Below are positions 32,566-41,583 of a stretch of DNA of 64,000 bases, piece by piece (the stretch's first letter is position 1; each line of letters begins with the position of its first letter). Source of the stretch: Halovenus amylolytica (lineage in GTDB: Archaea > Halobacteriota > Halobacteria > Halobacteriales > Haloarculaceae); NCBI GenBank assembly GCA_004015825.1, contig SAYS01000006.1, positions 160,665-224,664 on the forward strand. Reading direction: 5' to 3'. The notes below the pieces were generated by a model, which was given only the letters and a program-made list of their open reading frames with translations, searched no databases and had not been told where the DNA came from. The translations under genes were made by a program, and so were the position numbers.

Positions 32566-34929
32566 CTACTCGGACGACACTGTTTCGCCGTTCATCACCT
32601 GCTGGTCGGTCACTGTGACAGTCTGGTTTCCAACCTCGTACTCGCCCGCGTACGCGACACGAATCTGTGCCACCCCGTTCTCGTCTACAGTCGCGGATCG
32701 TCGATGGGTGAACTGCTCACCACTTGTCGTTACGTCTGTCGTTGCCTGTACTGTGTTGCCCTGTTCACCGGTCGCCCTGATGGTTGCTCCATCGACAACC
32801 ACGAACGCTCGGATGTCGTCGGTGGCGTACAGCAACTGATAGCGTGCGACTCCCTCGTCATCAGTGGTCAAATCAAACAGCTGTGCGTGGACCGTTTCGT
32901 CGGGTAGGTCACGGTCTTTCAGCACGACGTAGCCGACGCGGTTGCCAAAGTTATTCGCCTGCTCGTCGGGATTCGTTCCGCTAATGAACGACTCGTGATT
33001 CGACAGCGCATAACCATACCCTCGTGACTCGTTGTTGACGAAGTAGTTGTACATCCGGTTTTCGCCCCACTCACTCAGGACGAAATTCTGGGGAAACTCG
33101 CGGTCGAACTCCTCGGCGTGGCTGTCGATTGCCATCGTCGCCTCGACCTGATCCCCGCTGTACTGGGTCTGGCCCAGCAGTGTCGGGACGAACAGTAGGT
33201 TCAACACCAGTGCCAGCACGACAACGCCTGCCAGATACCCGCCTCGTGTCGGTGTCCCCGGGAGCTGTATCGCCGGGCCGCTCAGTTGCTCCCCCCAGTC
33301 GAACAGCGCTGGTTTCCGGACGAGTTCGATCGCACCGAGGACGTAGACGAATCCAACCGCCCCAAAAATCGCACAGAAGAGTGCAAACTGGGCGGCAAAG
33401 CGAACCTGAATGCTGGCGAGAAACAGATAAAACCAGGCGAAACAGACCAGGACGAGCCACCCCGGTTCGTACTGTCGGTACACGTACCAGGTAATCACCC
33501 CCAGCGGGACGAGGGCGAGATAGAAACCGATCCCGAGCTGTGCGAGGGGGCCGAAAATGATCGCGTAATCGGTCGTGAACAGTGAGGCCGTCTCGACTGC
33601 GGTCTCACGACCGAACAACGCGTCGGCTCGGTCCTGCAATCGCGACACATCGTCCGGGCGCAGCTGCCAGAACAACACCGTCCCAACGACAGCGAGGACA
33701 CCCTCGGTCGCGAGCAGCCCGGCGACTGGTAGCTCGGATCGGTGCCAGACCATCGCCAGCGCTGCGACGGCGATGGTCCCGAGCGCAACGAGGACCGGGA
33801 TCGTCCCAGCGACCGAACTGTGCCAGTCCCAGCGGACGTGTGCACCCATCGCCAGTAGACTCCCGACGAACACTCCCGCGAGTGCCGGTGTATTGGCAGG
33901 CAGGGCCGGTATCCCCCGGCGGGTATCGGCGACGACACGGAATCCGAAGTAGGCGGCGACAGGGACAAAGGTTAGCGGCGACCCACCGTAGACGTGAGCC
34001 GAGGCCGCAACTCCGACAGCGAGCAAGACAGCCATAGCCCACGCGCGTGACGATTTCGCGTGTCCCACTGCTGCGTCGCGAGGCTCCGACCTATTGAGGC
34101 GTCGTTGGAGATCGACGGCAAGCCAGGCGAGGGCGAACGCGACGATAATCAGCCAGAGATACTGGTACGGTCGGTGTTCGAGAAAGCCAAGCGCCGTGTA
34201 GACGACGTGGACTGGCATCAATGCGAGCAACAGGACCGACGCAAGCCCGATCCGATGATCGTCGGTCAGGATGACAGCGAGTCCATACAGGACGCCGGCG
34301 AGAACGACGGATGCGACGATCGGTAGCCAGGCTGCAACGGTCGCTGCTGCATCGGGTGTCCCGCCGAGTAGCGCCGCGAACCACCAGTTGAGTGCGTGCG
34401 TAAGTGGTCTGAGTCGGGTCAACTCACCGACTGTCGAGAGCATCCCGAGATCCGTTGCAGAACTCGACCGTGCCAGCAGCTCTGCCTGCCAGTAGCGATA
34501 GAAGTAGGGATCGTTGGCAGGCGAGACTACGAACCCGTTCTGAAACACCGACGAAAAATACAGTGACCGAACCAGCGCCACGATCGCGAGAACGCCAGCA
34601 ATCGCACCAGCGAGTGTGAAATCGATCTCCGGGAGTGAGATCGACATATCCGACTTGTCTGTGTCAGCTGTCTTCGTCTCTCCGGTGTCGACCCCAGCAA
34701 CCACCGCCTCGACTGCCTCCCGATCCGCGAATCGGTAGTCCCCATCATCTGTCTTTTCGACAATAGGAGTAGAGACGAGTTCGCCGAACAAACCGGAATC
34801 CAACGGGGCATCGTCGAAGGTCCACGCTGCTCGATCGAGCGACACCAGCTGTTCGAGCGCTCCCTCGGCCTCTGGATGGTCGTGCAAAAACGAGCGCGTC
34901 GCTTCTTCGACACGCTCGGTCTTTGTCAT
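32566..34929 (-). CDS. aglB: STT3/AglB-type oligosaccharyltransferase, divergent, archaeosortase-A-associated
   Basis: The 787-residue protein has about 95 N-terminal cytosolic residues resembling a winged-helix domain (TFDDAPLDSGLFGELVSTPI), about 12 membrane segments and a C-terminal soluble domain. The first outer loop holds FVVSPANDPYFYRYWQAELL with Asp140, the acidic motif of STT3 proteins. The canonical WWDYG of the soluble domain is not seen; the corresponding place reads NFVLSEWGENRMYNYFVNN. It is shorter than Haloferax AglB (about 1050). Neighbours (S-layer gene, artA, uppP) support a role in S-layer glycosylation. A specialised homologue of the true AglB is possible. Confidence 0.75.
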   Translation of the reverse strand: MTKTERVEEATRSFLHDHPEAEGALEQLVSLDRAAWTFDDAPLDSGLFGELVSTPIVEKTDDGDYRFADREAVEAVVAGVDTGETKTADTDKSDMSISLPEIDFTLAGAIAGVLAIVALVRSLYFSSVFQNGFVVSPANDPYFYRYWQAELLARSSSATDLGMLSTVGELTRLRPLTHALNWWFAALLGGTPDAAATVAAWLPIVASVVLAGVLYGLAVILTDDHRIGLASVLLLALMPVHVVYTALGFLEHRPYQYLWLIIVAFALAWLAVDLQRRLNRSEPRDAAVGHAKSSRAWAMAVLLAVGVAASAHVYGGSPLTFVPVAAYFGFRVVADTRRGIPALPANTPALAGVFVGSLLAMGAHVRWDWHSSVAGTIPVLVALGTIAVAALAMVWHRSELPVAGLLATEGVLAVVGTVLFWQLRPDDVSRLQDRADALFGRETAVETASLFTTDYAIIFGPLAQLGIGFYLALVPLGVITWYVYRQYEPGWLVLVCFAWFYLFLASIQVRFAAQFALFCAIFGAVGFVYVLGAIELVRKPALFDWGEQLSGPAIQLPGTPTRGGYLAGVVVLALVLNLLFVPTLLGQTQYSGDQVEATMAIDSHAEEFDREFPQNFVLSEWGENRMYNYFVNNESRGYGYALSNHESFISGTNPDEQANNFGNRVGYVVLKDRDLPDETVHAQLFDLTTDDEGVARYQLLYATDDIRAFVVVDGATIRATGEQGNTVQATTDVTTSGEQFTHRRSATVDENGVAQIRVAYAGEYEVGNQTVTVTDQQVMNGETVSSE

Positions 34930-35365
34930 TGCTCGAAATGGTGGACAGGTACGGATTTATCATTTTCGTTCCCGAACCCAGGAGTCTGTCCACCTGCGTA
35001 CGCGTACGTACATGGCCCAAATTGAGGACTATCCGGACTCTTTTCGAACTACCGAGCTAAATCTGTCCTTTGAAGTGGCTCTCGTCTGTGTCAGACTATC
35101 GTCATTCGTTCGTCAGACAATCCGCCAAAATAGACAAACCGTGCTATAGAAGTGCTCTTCTCCTTGTTTAATGGCCGTGACAAACACTCACGAACCTGTA
35201 CGATGAACACAAAGCATTTAATACCTCCGCCAGAACGGAACCGTGTGCCCCTGCCCATGGTGACAGTAGTGAGTAAACCGGTTTCGGCACGTGGTCAGCA
35301 GGTTGGTGAAGACGAGTGCCGGTCGAAAGCTGTGGTCGCCGCGGTAACACAGATAAACATAAAAC
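34930..35365. other. Divergent control region between aglB and the S-layer gene
   Basis: This spacer of 436 bases holds a leaderless TATA box for aglB on the - strand (GATAAATCC, 34953-34961). An inverted repeat GGTGGACAG/CTGTCCACC flanks it (34940-34948 and 34986-34994). A 20-base alternating purine-pyrimidine run follows at 34995-35014, and the S-layer TATA box lies at 35216-35223. A 10-base palindrome AAACCGGTTT sits at 35275-35284 in the untranslated leader. No gene is apparent. Confidence 0.55.
35216..35223 (+). promoter_or_regulatory. TATA box of the S-layer gene, long leader
   Basis: GCATTTAATACC is the best TATA box before the S-layer gene. Transcription would then start near 35245, leaving an untranslated leader of about 120 bases, unlike the mostly leaderless genes around it. 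Confidence 0.45.
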
Positions 35366-38300
35366 ATGACAGATAATATACGCGAAAAAACACGCGCGGT
35401 GTTCCTTGCCGCGATCATGGTCCTCTCGGTAGTGGCCATGACCGCGTCGTTCGGAGGGATTGCTGCCGCGCAAAACGTTGACGACGGCGAAGTCGGCGTT
35501 AGTGAATTTGATATCACTAACAATGGCGACGCCGTGCTGAGCGAAGACGTACAGTTTTCACAAAACTTTGACGACACCAACAATGTTGGGCCAACTCTGG
35601 GTATCCCAGTCCAGACTGGTGAATTCGACGACGTGGATGGCGTAACTAACGGTGAACTCACATCCCAGACAGTCTCTCTGGATGTTACATTCGACACGAC
35701 CCACAACAACAGTGAGGAAACCAGAGAAATAACGATCGATTACGGAGACACGGTTGATGCCGGTCTCGTGATCGATCAGGAAGACTCTTCCATTATCAGC
35801 GGTCCTGGACTTGCTGCAGATACTGAGGATGACCTCACAAACAGTGAAAACGTCACCGTCAATAACGACGTTGGCGAGATCACCCTAGTTGCTGCTACGG
35901 GAGATGAAAACGCGGTGAATGAAAACGAACTCAGCCTTGCTCTGACGGCAGAGGATCCGGTTGAGGGACTTAACGTTCAGGACGGCGTTGCAACACCAGA
36001 GTTCGAAATCGAAGGCTCCGACGGTAGCAGCGATGATGACAACTATGTTGTCGCCGAATCCGGTGTGACTGGTATCAGTGCTGACGATGCAACTGAAAAC
36101 CGTGACACTGAAGTTGGTGAGATCACCGCCGATATTGAAGGAGATGAGGGTGGCTTCGCGAACTACGTTGGTTCGCAGATCACCGCACAGACAGCTGAAC
36201 CCGGAGATGTTGTCCGGGTTTACGAAGCTGTTGGCGATAGCGACGACAACTACACACTTGGCGACCAGACTGGTGCCGGTAGTGGTACCGCACCTGGTGA
36301 CGCCACGACTATCGACACGTCCGAACTCGGAGCTGGCGAGTACTTTGTCACCTTCGGCGGTGACAACAGCCAGCAGGTCTTCCTTGAGCTCGAAACACTA
36401 GACCTTCAGGCGAATGCCACCGAGAACGAGATCACAGAAGAAGACGATCTTCAGATCGAAGTCGACTCCGATGACTTCGGTGACCTCCGATCCGAGGACA
36501 GTGGTGTCCAGGTCTGGGTTTCCGAAGCTGGTGACGACCAGGTCAGCGACGTGATCTACGCGGACGAACGGGAACTCACCGGTCAGGGTTCCACGACGTT
36601 CACCGTCGATCCAGCGGATGATCTCAACGGCGCTGGCGACTACGAGGCCGTCGTTCTGCACAAAGACTCCGGTGTCGTTGCAGAGACGGGCGAAATCTCG
36701 GTCTCCGAACCACTGCGAGAGAGCGTTGATATCGTCTCGCCGCAGTTCGGCGATCAGTACGCACGTGGTGACATCGCAGAGTTCGAACTCGAACTTTCGA
36801 ACACCAGGGAAGCTACGATCACCCTCGGTGACCGAGCGGGCGAGCAGAACTTCGAAACGAACATCACAGTGCGTGACTCCGACGAGGATGGTACCGCATC
36901 GTTCAAGGTCAACACGTACCAGCTTGGTGACGGTCCAGTTGCTGGAAACCAGTCCGCAGAAATCTACCAGGATATCACTGCCGAGAACTGGTCCAGTGAA
37001 GACCGCGAATACCCACACGGTGTCTTCTCAACTGATGACGGGACGTCCGTTGTCAGTGCCGAAGCACACCCAAGCATCCGTGTCGGTGGCGGCTCTAACG
37101 ATAACGCATCGATCCAGGTCGTGATTGCGGACGGTGGCTACGACCTCGTCGCTTCGCCCGGTGACACGCCGGCGAGTGAAGAAGAGTCCCGCGCCACTGA
37201 CCGTTCACAGCTCCGACTTCAGCCACGGGAGACTGGCGAAGTCGCCACCTGGAGCGCACCTGCACCGGACGACCCAGCAGGTGTCGAGGATATCGAGACC
37301 GTTGACGAGATCGCAACCGCGATCAACGAGAGCGTCGTCACTCCGCAGGACGGAACGCTTGCTGACGAAGACTACCTGATCGTTCAGGCGCAGGCCACTG
37401 GTCTTGAGGGCGTTCTCGCCACAGCAGTTGAAGAAAACGAGGATCTCTCCAACACCGATGTTGAGGAATTCCTCGACCGGAGTGAAGACCACGAGATCAC
37501 CGAGGTCTTCACTGCGTCAGAACTCGTAGATATCCGAACGACCCAGAATCTCACTCAGGTCGCGGAAATTGTCGAAGGTGCACTCGAGGATCAGGAACGT
37601 AACGTTCCAGAAGATTCGACGTTTGCACTCCCAGCGCAGCTTGACCTGCTGGCAGACAGCGACAACCAGAAGGTCCTCGCTGGAACGAACGACCTGGGTA
37701 GCCTCGATGAATACTTCATCATGACCCCGGTCAGCAACGAAACCGTCGCTGACCTCATCGAGCCAGAAGGTGACGATGTCGCACAAGATGTCGATGCGTA
37801 CACTGACGAAGAGATCGAAGCGGTCATCGACATCCATCCGAACTACGATGCAGAAGACTTCGATGACGGTGGCGACTTCGATGCAGCAGCAGCTCGGGAC
37901 TTCTTCGAGGAGAACGCAGAGTTCGAGATCCCGACGAACGAGCCGCCAACGCAGTTCGAGACCACGTTCGAACTCGCACCGAACGTCAGTGACGACCAAG
38001 CAGAAAACTTCCCACTGAACGACTTCTTCGGTGGCGATAGCGAAGAAACGCTCATCCAGTGGAGCCTCGTGAAAGACGAGGTCAGTCTCGACAACATCGA
38101 GACGATCCTCGAGGACGAGGAACAGGTCGATCGCCTGCTCCTCCCACCACAGGACAACTACACAATCACCGGTGAGACGGAGATCGCAGCGGGCACCACG
38201 CTCGAACACGACACGCAGTCGTCTGTCGGCGAGACCCCGCCGTTCTTCGACTCCGGTGAATTCGTAGTTGAATACACCCAGGGAGGTCCGAACAACATCT

Positions 38301-39160
38301 CCTTCGTGGTCAACGAGTCACTCAGCGAGCGCGCTGGACAGGACTTCACGATGCAGATCCGCCGTGCGAACGGCTTCCTGCAGGTCACGCCTGACGGCGA
38401 GACCATCGAAGGTCAGATCACCGAACCAGCCGAAGTCGTCGAACACGTGTTCGAGGATCAGGAAGGCAGCGGAGAGGTCGTTAACGTTGCATCTGTCAAC
38501 GTGAGCACCGCCGGCGCCGTCCAGATCCAGAACGCTGACGGAGACGTCCTCGGTGAGACCCTCATCGAAGAAGGCCTCAACGAGGATGTCCGAGTCCTCC
38601 TCGACACGCCAGTCGAAGAGAGTCAGGAACTGACATCCGTTATTGTCACTTCCGCTGGTGAAGAGTTCGACGAAGGTCCAACCAACCAGACCGCCCAGTA
38701 CACCGTTGCTGGCAGTCAGGGTGAGGCATCCTTCGACGTGAGCAACCTGAACCCGATCGCGACGGAAGTCGAGCCGGGTCAGGAGATCACCGTGACGGCT
38801 GATATCACCAACAACGGTGATACCAACGCCACGAAGACCGTCGAACTCCGACTCGACGGCGATACGCTGACCTCCGAAGACGTCACGCTTGAGCCAGACG
38901 CCACACAGGAAGTCTCCTTCACTGTGAACGCGCCTGACGAAGAAGCCGACTACGTCCACAGCGTGTGGACCGAAGATGACGAGGCAGAGGGTCAGCTCAC
39001 CGTCGCAACTGCCGACGATGACGGTGGAGCGGACGACAACGCAACGGACGACGGAGATGACGAAGACGCTGATGATGGCGGAGCAGGATTCGGCGTCGCT
39101 GCCGCGCTGATCGCGCTCCTCGGTGCTGCGCTGCTGGCGTACCGCCGACGAGCCGAGTAA
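35366..39160 (+). CDS. S-layer glycoprotein with archaeosortase-type C-terminal sorting signal
   Basis: The 1264-residue protein has a surface-glycoprotein signal peptide (KTRAVFLAAIMVLSVVAMTA, cleavage after about AAA at 35). A very acidic ectodomain follows, with many N-x-S/T sequons (NNS, NVT, NATE, NYT, NIT, NLT). A CARDB-like domain lies at about 1115-1210 (TATVEPGQ-like; NPIATEVEPGQEITVTADI). At the end come an Asp-rich spacer, AGFGVAAALIALLGAALLAY and a basic RRR tail. That tripartite tail matches PGF-CTERM signals, with Ala in place of Pro. It is the probable main cell-wall protein, glycosylated by the STT3-type enzyme, then cut and lipid-anchored by archaeosortase A. Confidence 0.9.
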   Translation: MTDNIREKTRAVFLAAIMVLSVVAMTASFGGIAAAQNVDDGEVGVSEFDITNNGDAVLSEDVQFSQNFDDTNNVGPTLGIPVQTGEFDDVDGVTNGELTSQTVSLDVTFDTTHNNSEETREITIDYGDTVDAGLVIDQEDSSIISGPGLAADTEDDLTNSENVTVNNDVGEITLVAATGDENAVNENELSLALTAEDPVEGLNVQDGVATPEFEIEGSDGSSDDDNYVVAESGVTGISADDATENRDTEVGEITADIEGDEGGFANYVGSQITAQTAEPGDVVRVYEAVGDSDDNYTLGDQTGAGSGTAPGDATTIDTSELGAGEYFVTFGGDNSQQVFLELETLDLQANATENEITEEDDLQIEVDSDDFGDLRSEDSGVQVWVSEAGDDQVSDVIYADERELTGQGSTTFTVDPADDLNGAGDYEAVVLHKDSGVVAETGEISVSEPLRESVDIVSPQFGDQYARGDIAEFELELSNTREATITLGDRAGEQNFETNITVRDSDEDGTASFKVNTYQLGDGPVAGNQSAEIYQDITAENWSSEDREYPHGVFSTDDGTSVVSAEAHPSIRVGGGSNDNASIQVVIADGGYDLVASPGDTPASEEESRATDRSQLRLQPRETGEVATWSAPAPDDPAGVEDIETVDEIATAINESVVTPQDGTLADEDYLIVQAQATGLEGVLATAVEENEDLSNTDVEEFLDRSEDHEITEVFTASELVDIRTTQNLTQVAEIVEGALEDQERNVPEDSTFALPAQLDLLADSDNQKVLAGTNDLGSLDEYFIMTPVSNETVADLIEPEGDDVAQDVDAYTDEEIEAVIDIHPNYDAEDFDDGGDFDAAAARDFFEENAEFEIPTNEPPTQFETTFELAPNVSDDQAENFPLNDFFGGDSEETLIQWSLVKDEVSLDNIETILEDEEQVDRLLLPPQDNYTITGETEIAAGTTLEHDTQSSVGETPPFFDSGEFVVEYTQGGPNNISFVVNESLSERAGQDFTMQIRRANGFLQVTPDGETIEGQITEPAEVVEHVFEDQEGSGEVVNVASVNVSTAGAVQIQNADGDVLGETLIEEGLNEDVRVLLDTPVEESQELTSVIVTSAGEEFDEGPTNQTAQYTVAGSQGEASFDVSNLNPIATEVEPGQEITVTADITNNGDTNATKTVELRLDGDTLTSEDVTLEPDATQEVSFTVNAPDEEADYVHSVWTEDDEAEGQLTVATADDDGGADDNATDDGDDEDADDGGAGFGVAAALIALLGAALLAYRRRAE

Positions 39161-39292
39161 GCAACTGACCGGATTTCCGTCCGGCCTTCACTTCTTTATT
39201 TTTTCACCCACCACGTAGCGACAGCACCCGGTTGTCCGTGTGGGCTACCTGTGACAATAAGACATATACCGGTCTTCGTCCAATAGCGGAAC

Positions 39293-40297
39293 ATGCTCGG
39301 CCAGTTGAACGCGTGGCTCGCAGAACTGCACTTCCTCTCTGGCCCACTCGGTTGGCTCGCTCTGTTTTTGTTCTTTACCGCGATCGTGCTCGAACAGTAC
39401 GACCGTGAGTACGCTCGCTGGGTGTACATCGGTGCCTGGGTCGTCTTCGCAGGCCTGTGGTTTACGCTCATCCAGCCGTTTTTCGTCGTCGACGAGAGCG
39501 TCATTCGTGGGATCGGTGCGGTGATCGCGACGCCGCTGTCCTTGCTCGTCGCGAAATTCTTCTACGAAGGCCGTGACTCACTGTTTACACTCTCCCGTGC
39601 GGTCGCAATCATGGGGTTCGTGTACGCTCCCTTCCTGTTGATCGATCCGCTCAGAGAACAGCTGGTACTGCTCGTGACTGGCCACGCCGAGTTCGTCATG
39701 AACCTGGTCGGCTATCACCCGCCGCTGGTGACCGAACTCTCCGAGGCTGCCAACCAGGTCCCGGCGGGGAGCAACCCCGACATGACCCGCGAGATCGGTG
39801 GGAAAGAGCGGGCCTACGAGAATACGTTCGTCTTCTTCAACGGCGATGGGACGATCACGTTCACGATCATCCTGGCCTGCACTGGTATCGGCAGCATGGC
39901 TGTCGTGGTTGGCTTGATCGCCGCCGTAAGTGCCGATCTCAAACGGAAACTGCAGGCGATCGCGCTTTCTGTAGCGATCATCTACGTCCTCAACATCGTC
40001 CGCAACGTGTTCATCGCGATCGGCTACGGCCACCAGTACGCCCATTTCGCACCGGATCTGACGATGACGATCTTCGGGCTGGAGAACTCGTTGCGTGTCT
40101 CCTACATCTGGGTCGATCGGATCATGGCTCAAAGTGCCTCGGTCGTCGCCATGCTAGTTATCGTGTGGCTGGTCGTCAGGATCGTCCCGGAAGTGATGGA
40201 ACCGCTTGAGGATGTCCTCTACTTGCTCACCGGCAAAGAACACGATCTGGCTGGTGCACTCAATCTCGACGTCGAGACCGAACCTGCAGCAGATTGA
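39293..40297 (+). CDS. artA: Archaeosortase A
   Basis: The 334-residue membrane protease/transpeptidase has about eight hydrophobic segments. The catalytic Cys is C196 in ILACTGIGSMAVV, with Arg R237 in LNIVRNVFIAIG and R276 in WVDRIMAQ. The spacing of 41 and 80 residues equals that of the Haloferax ArtA residues C173, R214 and R253. It processes PGF-CTERM proteins such as the S-layer glycoprotein encoded directly upstream. The gene has its own start 133 bases after the S-layer stop. Confidence 0.93.
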   Translation: MLGQLNAWLAELHFLSGPLGWLALFLFFTAIVLEQYDREYARWVYIGAWVVFAGLWFTLIQPFFVVDESVIRGIGAVIATPLSLLVAKFFYEGRDSLFTLSRAVAIMGFVYAPFLLIDPLREQLVLLVTGHAEFVMNLVGYHPPLVTELSEAANQVPAGSNPDMTREIGGKERAYENTFVFFNGDGTITFTIILACTGIGSMAVVVGLIAAVSADLKRKLQAIALSVAIIYVLNIVRNVFIAIGYGHQYAHFAPDLTMTIFGLENSLRVSYIWVDRIMAQSASVVAMLVIVWLVVRIVPEVMEPLEDVLYLLTGKEHDLAGALNLDVETEPAAD

Positions 40298-40305
40298 GAA
40301 TCTGG

Positions 40306-41061
40306 TTAGTCGATCGTCGGTGCGCCAGCGAGTGCCGACAGTGCGTCCCTTTCGATTGGGTGTAACTCGCCGGGAACGAGCAGTAGATGGAGTGGCTCGC
40401 CGAACGATTCCTCGGCGAGTGCTGTCAGTCGATCTGCCCGGACAGTCGGACGGTCGCTGCCAGCCTGTCCCACGACGACGCCGAGTGGATCGTCGAGTGG
40501 GTCAGCAAGCAAGTCGGCGGCCACATCGCCGGTCAGGAACCGCTCGTTTGCGCCGTCGATATCCAGATAGACCAGTGTATGCAGGTCGCGTTCCCGGTTG
40601 GCATCGACCGTTTCGACGACGCTGTCCGGGACACCGCCGTGGGTCTCCTCGAAGGGGAGTGTCGTCGCCTTGCCAAACCGGTAGTTTTGCAGGCCGGTCA
40701 GCGAACTCGCCGCCGTCTGTGCAGTCGTCCCGTGGATCACCTGTGTGTCGATCCCGCGGTCCTCGGCCCGCAGCCGCAAGTCGACGTGTGTCGTCGAGAT
40801 CATCGTATCGCCAGCCGTGAGGAAGGCAGCCTGTCCCCCTTCTGCGGCGTCGAGTATCGGTTCGGGGGTCTGTTCGACGCCGGCCCGGTCGCGCACCTTG
40901 ATCTCGATGTCGTGGGTCGCTTCGAGCGTTTCGAGATCTGTGCCGGCGAGTCGGCTGGTGTACCACTCGGCGAAGGCCCGATCAGCGTCGGCGAGTGCGT
41001 CCCGCCCGCGGATCGTAATCGAGCGTTCATCGTAGAGTCCGAGTCCGATAAACGAGAGCAT
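40306..41061 (-). CDS. dph5: Diphthine synthase (Dph5)
   Basis: A SAM-dependent methyltransferase that methylates the modified His of elongation factor 2 on the way to diphthamide. The 251-residue protein starts MLSFIGLGLYDERSITI (a GTG two codons earlier, 41067, is possible), and has FLTAGDTMISTTHVDLRL and VIHGTTAQTAASSLTGLQNY, the tetrapyrrole-methylase-fold signature. C-terminal HLLLVPGELHPIERDAL is also typical. It is convergent with artA. Confidence 0.93.
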   Translation of the reverse strand: MLSFIGLGLYDERSITIRGRDALADADRAFAEWYTSRLAGTDLETLEATHDIEIKVRDRAGVEQTPEPILDAAEGGQAAFLTAGDTMISTTHVDLRLRAEDRGIDTQVIHGTTAQTAASSLTGLQNYRFGKATTLPFEETHGGVPDSVVETVDANRERDLHTLVYLDIDGANERFLTGDVAADLLADPLDDPLGVVVGQAGSDRPTVRADRLTALAEESFGEPLHLLLVPGELHPIERDALSALAGAPTID

Positions 41062-41101
41062 AGCCACGTTCGGACCTGCAGTGGGTTAACAGTTCAGATC
41101 G

Positions 41102-41114
41102 TACTGCCGGCTGT
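41102..41114. repeat. Isolated copy of the 28549 end-repeat core
   Basis: TACTGCCGGCTGT here is identical to 13 bases of the 16-base ends at 28549-28628, and the following bases (CATTCG versus AAATTCG) stay similar. It lies between dph5 and the DCC-protein gene. Confidence 0.45.
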
Positions 41115-41127
41115 CATTCGTCCCGTA

Positions 41128-41583
41128 TCAATCGCCGCTCGTGCTACCGGGGCCGCCGGCCAGAAACCGGGATCGGATATCCGGCGTTGGCATCATGCAC
41201 TGCTCTTTTTTTCCGAACCAGCCGTACCGCCGGTCTGCGACGAAGTCGTAGAGTCTGTTTCGGAGTGATCTCGGCAGGATCTCGAACGGCGGGAGCAGTC
41301 GGTAGATCCCACCCAGATGATGGGCAGCTCGGAGGACTGCATCGGATTTGGTGTACACCTCCTCACCCTCGACGAGTACGACTGAATCCAGATCGGTGGG
41401 ATCGATATCGTGGCTAGCCAGTAACTCCTCGGCGACTGTCGACTGCAGCGGTGCGAACCGGAACACACCCTCTGGATCACGCTGGATGAGAAACTTCACG
41501 GATCCCTCACAGAGGTTACAGACGCCATCGAACAGCACGACAGGATGTCGCTCGGGGACGCCGTCAGGCAACTCGTCGGTCAT
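41128..41583 (-). CDS. DCC-family thiol-disulfide oxidoreductase (DUF393)
   Basis: The 151-residue protein has the DxxCxxC motif in VVLFDGVCNLCEGSVKFLI (about 18-35) and a later RFAPLQSTVAEELL, both typical of the DCC family. It starts MTDELPDGVPERHPVV. Its start codon overlaps the stop of the MFS gene (ATGA), so they are translated together. Redox function inferred from family; no partner obvious. Confidence 0.88.
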   Translation of the reverse strand: MTDELPDGVPERHPVVLFDGVCNLCEGSVKFLIQRDPEGVFRFAPLQSTVAEELLASHDIDPTDLDSVVLVEGEEVYTKSDAVLRAAHHLGGIYRLLPPFEILPRSLRNRLYDFVADRRYGWFGKKEQCMMPTPDIRSRFLAGGPGSTSGD

